A stretch of 64,000 nt of DNA from Cercis canadensis (Eukaryota > Streptophyta > Magnoliopsida > Fabales > Fabaceae). Where the stretch lies: assembly GCA_003255065.1 (NCBI GenBank), contig QAOA01002080.1, positions 415,697 to 479,696 on the forward strand, read 5' to 3'. Positions 60,801-64,000 of this stretch are shown here, in pieces. The notes beneath the pieces were generated by a model. The model saw only the letters and a list, made by a program, of their open reading frames with translations. It did no database searches and had not been told where the DNA came from. A program made the translations under genes and the position numbers. Position 1 is the stretch's first letter. Each line of letters begins with the position of its first letter.

Positions 60801-63800
60801 AACAGGGATTAACCGAAACAGTGTCTCATACCAGATATAGTGACTCACTAGGAAATTGTCCCATCCCAGAAACAGTGCTTCACCAGAAAAATATCTGAGT
60901 CAGTAACAGGGATGAACCGAAACAGAGTCCTAGACCAGATATAGTGACTCACTAGGAAACAATCCCGTCCCAGATACATCGAAACACAAGAAAAATAACT
61001 GAGTCAGAAGCAGGGATGAACCGAAACAGGGTATCAGACCAAATATAGCGACTCACCAGGAAACTGTCCAATCCCAGATACAGGGAAACACGAGAAAAAT
61101 ATCTGAGTCAGAAACAGGGATCAACCGAAACAGTGTCCTGGACCAGATATAGCGACTCACCAGGAAACTGTCCCGTCACAGTTACTGGGAAACACAAGAA
61201 AAATAACCGAGTCAAAAACAGGGATGAACTGAAATAGGGTCCTGGTCCAGATATAGTGACTCACCAAGAAATTGTTCAGTCCCAGATACTGGGAAGCACG
61301 AATAAAATATTCGAGTGAGATATTGGGATGAACCGACATAGTGTCCCGGTCCAGATATAGTGACTCACCAGGAAACTTTCCCGTCCCAGAAACAGTGATT
61401 CACCAGAAAAATATCTGAGTCAGTAACAGAGGTGAAGCAAAACAGGGTCCCAATCCAGATATAGTGACTCACCAGGAAACTGTCACGTCAATAATATAGG
61501 GAAAAAGAAGAAAAATATCCGAGTCATAAACAGGGATGAACCGAAATAAGGTCTCAGACCAGATATAGTGACTCACCAGGAAACTGTCTCGTCCCAGAAA
61601 CAGCGATTCACCAGAAAAATATCTGAGTCAGTAACAGGGATGAACCGAAACAGGTTCCCAATCCAGATATAGTGACTCACCAGGAAACTTTCCCGTCCCA
61701 GAAACAGTGATTCACCAGAAAAATATCTGAGTCAGTAACAGAGGTGAAGCAAAACAGGGTCCCAATCCAGATATAGTGACTCACCAGGAAACTGTCACGT
61801 CAATAATATAGGGAAAAAGAAGAAAAATATCCGAGTCATAAACAGGGATGAACCGAAATAAGGTCTCAGACCAGATATAGTGACTCACCAGGAAACTGTC
61901 TCGTCCCAGAAACAGTGATTCACCAGAAAAATATCTGAGTCAGTAACAGGGATGAACCGAAACAGGTTCCCAATCCAGATATAGTGACTCACCAGGAAAC
62001 TATCCCGTCACAGATACAGGGAAAAACAAGAAAAATATCCTAGCCAAAAGTACGGTTGAACCGAAACAAGGTCCTGGACCAGATGTAATAACTCACCAGG
62101 AAACTGTCCCGTCCTTGATACAGGGAAATAAAAGAAAAATAACCGAGTCAGAAACAGGGATGAACCGAAACAGGGTATCAAACCAAATATAGTGACTCAC
62201 CAGGAAACTGTCCAATCCCAGATACAGGGAAACATGAGAAAAATATCTGAGTCAGAAACAGAGATGAACCGAAATAGGGTCCCGGTCCAGATATAGTGAC
62301 ACACCAGGAAATTGTCCAGACCCAGATACAGGGAAACACGAGAAAAATATCCGAGTCAGAAACAGGGATGAACCGAAACAGGGTCCCGGTCCAAATATAG
62401 TGTCTCACCAGGAAATATTCCAGTCCTAGATAAAGGGAAATACAAGAAAGATAACCAAGTCAGAAAATGGGATAAACCCAAACAGGGTCTCAGACCAGAT
62501 ATAGTGACTCACCAGGAAACTGTCCCATCCCAGAAACAGGGAAAAACAAGAAAAATTACCAAGTCAGAAACAGGGATTAACCGAAACAGTGTCTCACACC
62601 AGATATATTGACTCACTAGGAAACTGTCCCGTCCCAGAAACAGTGATTCACCAGAAAAATATTTGAGTCAGTAACAGGGATGAACCGAAACAGAGTCCTG
62701 GACCAGATATAGTGACTCACCAGGAAACTATCCCGTCCCAGATACATCGAAACACAAGAAAAATAATTGAGTCAGAAGGAGGGATGAACCGAAACAGTGT
62801 ATCAGACCAAATATAGTGATTCACCTGGAAATTGTCCAATCCCAGATACAGTGAAACACGAGAAAAATATTTGAGTAAGAAGCATCGATGAACCGAAACA
62901 GGGTCCTGGACCAGATGTAGTGACTCACCAGGAAACTATCCCGTCCCAGATATAGCGAAACACAAGAAAACTAACCGAGTATGAAATAGGGATGAACCAA
63001 AATAGGGTTTCAGACTAGATATAGTGACTCACCAGGAAACTGTCTCGTCGTAGAAACAGTGATCCACAAGAAAAATATCTGAGTCAGTAAAAGGGATGAA
63101 CCGAAACAGGGTCCCGTTCCAGATATAGTGATTCACCAGGAAACTGTCTAGACCCAGATAAAGGAAAACACGAGAAAAATATCCAAGTCAGAAACAGGGA
63201 TGAACCGAAACAGGGTCCCGGTCCAGATATAGTGACTGACCAGGAAACATCCCTGTCCTAGATAAAGGGAAACACAAAAAAAATAACCAAGTCAGAAACA
63301 GGGATGAACCGAAACAGGGTCTCAAACCAGATATGGTGACTCACCAGGAAACTGTCCAGTCCCAGATACAGGGAAACACAAGAAAAATATCCGAGTCAGA
63401 AAAAGGGATGAACCAAAACAAGTTCTTAGACCAGATGTAGTGACTCACCAAGAAACTGTGCCGTCACCGATAGAGGGAAAAACAAGAAAAATATCCGAGT
63501 CAGAAACAGGGATGAACCGAAACAGGGTCTCAGATCAGAGATATTGACTCCCCAGGAAACTATCCTGTCCCAGAAACAGTAATTCACCAGAAGAATATCT
63601 GAGTCAGTAACAGGGATGAACCGAAACAGGGTCCCGGAACAGATATTGTGACTCACCAGGAAACTATCCCATCCCAGATACAGCGAAACACAAGAAAAAT
63701 AACCGAGTTAGAAGCAGGGAGGGTATCAGACAAATAATAGTGACTTACTAGGAAACTGTCCAATCCTAGATACAGGGAAACACGAGAAAAATATCTGAGT

Positions 63801-64000
63801 CAGAAAAAGGGATGAACCAAAACAGGGTCCTGGACTAGATGTAGTGACTCACCAGGAAGTTGTCCCGTCACAGATACAGAGAAAAACAAGAAAAATATCC
63901 GAGTCAGAAACAGGGATGAACCGAAACAAGGTCCTGGACCAGATGTAGTGACTCACAAGGAAACTATCCTGTCACAAATACAGGGAAAAAGAAGAAAAAT
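54819..64000. repeat. Tandem satellite array, about 104-bp monomer
   Basis: The whole remaining 9.2 kb is a head-to-tail repeat of about 104 bp, roughly 88 copies, continuing past the window end. Each unit has the landmarks AGTGACTCACCAGGAAACTG, then TCCCGTCCCAGATACAGGGA, then AACACGAGAAAAATATCCGA, GTCAGAAACAGGGATGAACC and GAAACAGGGTCCCGGTCCAG. Monomer variants recur: a type with CAAGAAAAATAACCGAG, a type with AACAGTGATTCACCAG and GTCAGTAACAGGG, and a type with GGTATCAGACCAAATATAG. The short ORFs in both directions are by-products of the repeat. No protein family, transposon end or RNA gene is recognised inside the unit. Confidence 0.97.
61365..61990. repeat. Recent 312-bp (3-monomer) duplication within the satellite
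   Basis: Two successive blocks that share rare variants, for example CACGTCAATAATATAGGG at about 61484 and again 312 bp later, GAGGTGAAGCAAAACAGGG, and the following AAATAAGGTCTCAGACC. They are almost identical to each other, unlike average monomers, so this is a young three-unit duplication. Confidence 0.85.

Noticed and set aside
56732..63656. ORFs of 60-108 codons on both strands in the satellite
   Set aside because: They repeat with the 104-bp monomer, differ at random stops, have no family match and no start context. They are by-products of a tandem repeat.
54819..64000. Satellite as a CRISPR-like array
   Set aside because: The units are contiguous 104-bp monomers that diverge along their whole length. 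There are no constant short repeats separated by unique spacers, and the DNA is from a plant.

Overview
This window is nuclear DNA from a eudicot plant. The genes have many short exons with GT-AG introns, the intergenic DNA is AT-rich, and there is a cluster of 11S (legumin-type) seed globulin genes with legumin boxes. I cannot assign a family or species from sequence alone. Six single N characters (5753, 11697, 20178, 27805, 35748, 54818) look like collapsed assembly gaps. Two of them, 11697 and 54818, sit exactly on structural discontinuities.

Layout. 1-10.3 kb: two tandem PHT1 high-affinity phosphate transporter genes (+), each with one long intron in the 5' UTR and a PHR1-type P1BS site just upstream of the TATA box, followed by an ADF6-like actin depolymerising factor gene (-). 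A second copy of part of the ADF intron lies at the left edge. 11.1-16.5 kb: the EAF6/MEAF6 NuA4 subunit gene (+). Its promoter and first two exons appear twice around an N, and its last intron carries a 1.8 kb Pack-MULE holding a PPR gene fragment. 17.8-21.2 kb: RUS2 (DUF647, +), then a MULE-type MITE. 24.0-25.6 kb: an R2R3-MYB of subgroup 2 (+). 29.9-33.6 kb: the splicing factor SLU7 (+). 34.6-35.2 kb: a DUF761-like protein (-), then a Helitron-like 3' end. 37.1-42.2 kb: TIM44 (-, 14 exons). 43.5-44.0 kb: a small secreted PDF1-related protein (-).

45.5-54.8 kb is a seed-storage cluster. Globulin 1 (+) is intact. Globulin 2 (-) has an acidic repeat insert of roughly 550 residues broken by an 11-bp deletion. 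Globulin 3 (-) is cut off inside exon 3. From 54,819 to the window end there is only a tandem satellite of about 104 bp per unit (about 88 copies) with higher-order structure.

The genes do not form one pathway. The local themes are phosphate uptake (PHT1 pair), seed storage (11S trio) and a set of conserved housekeeping genes (ADF6, EAF6, RUS2, SLU7, TIM44). The most unusual material is the giant repeat in globulin 2, the globulin 3/satellite junction, and the satellite itself.
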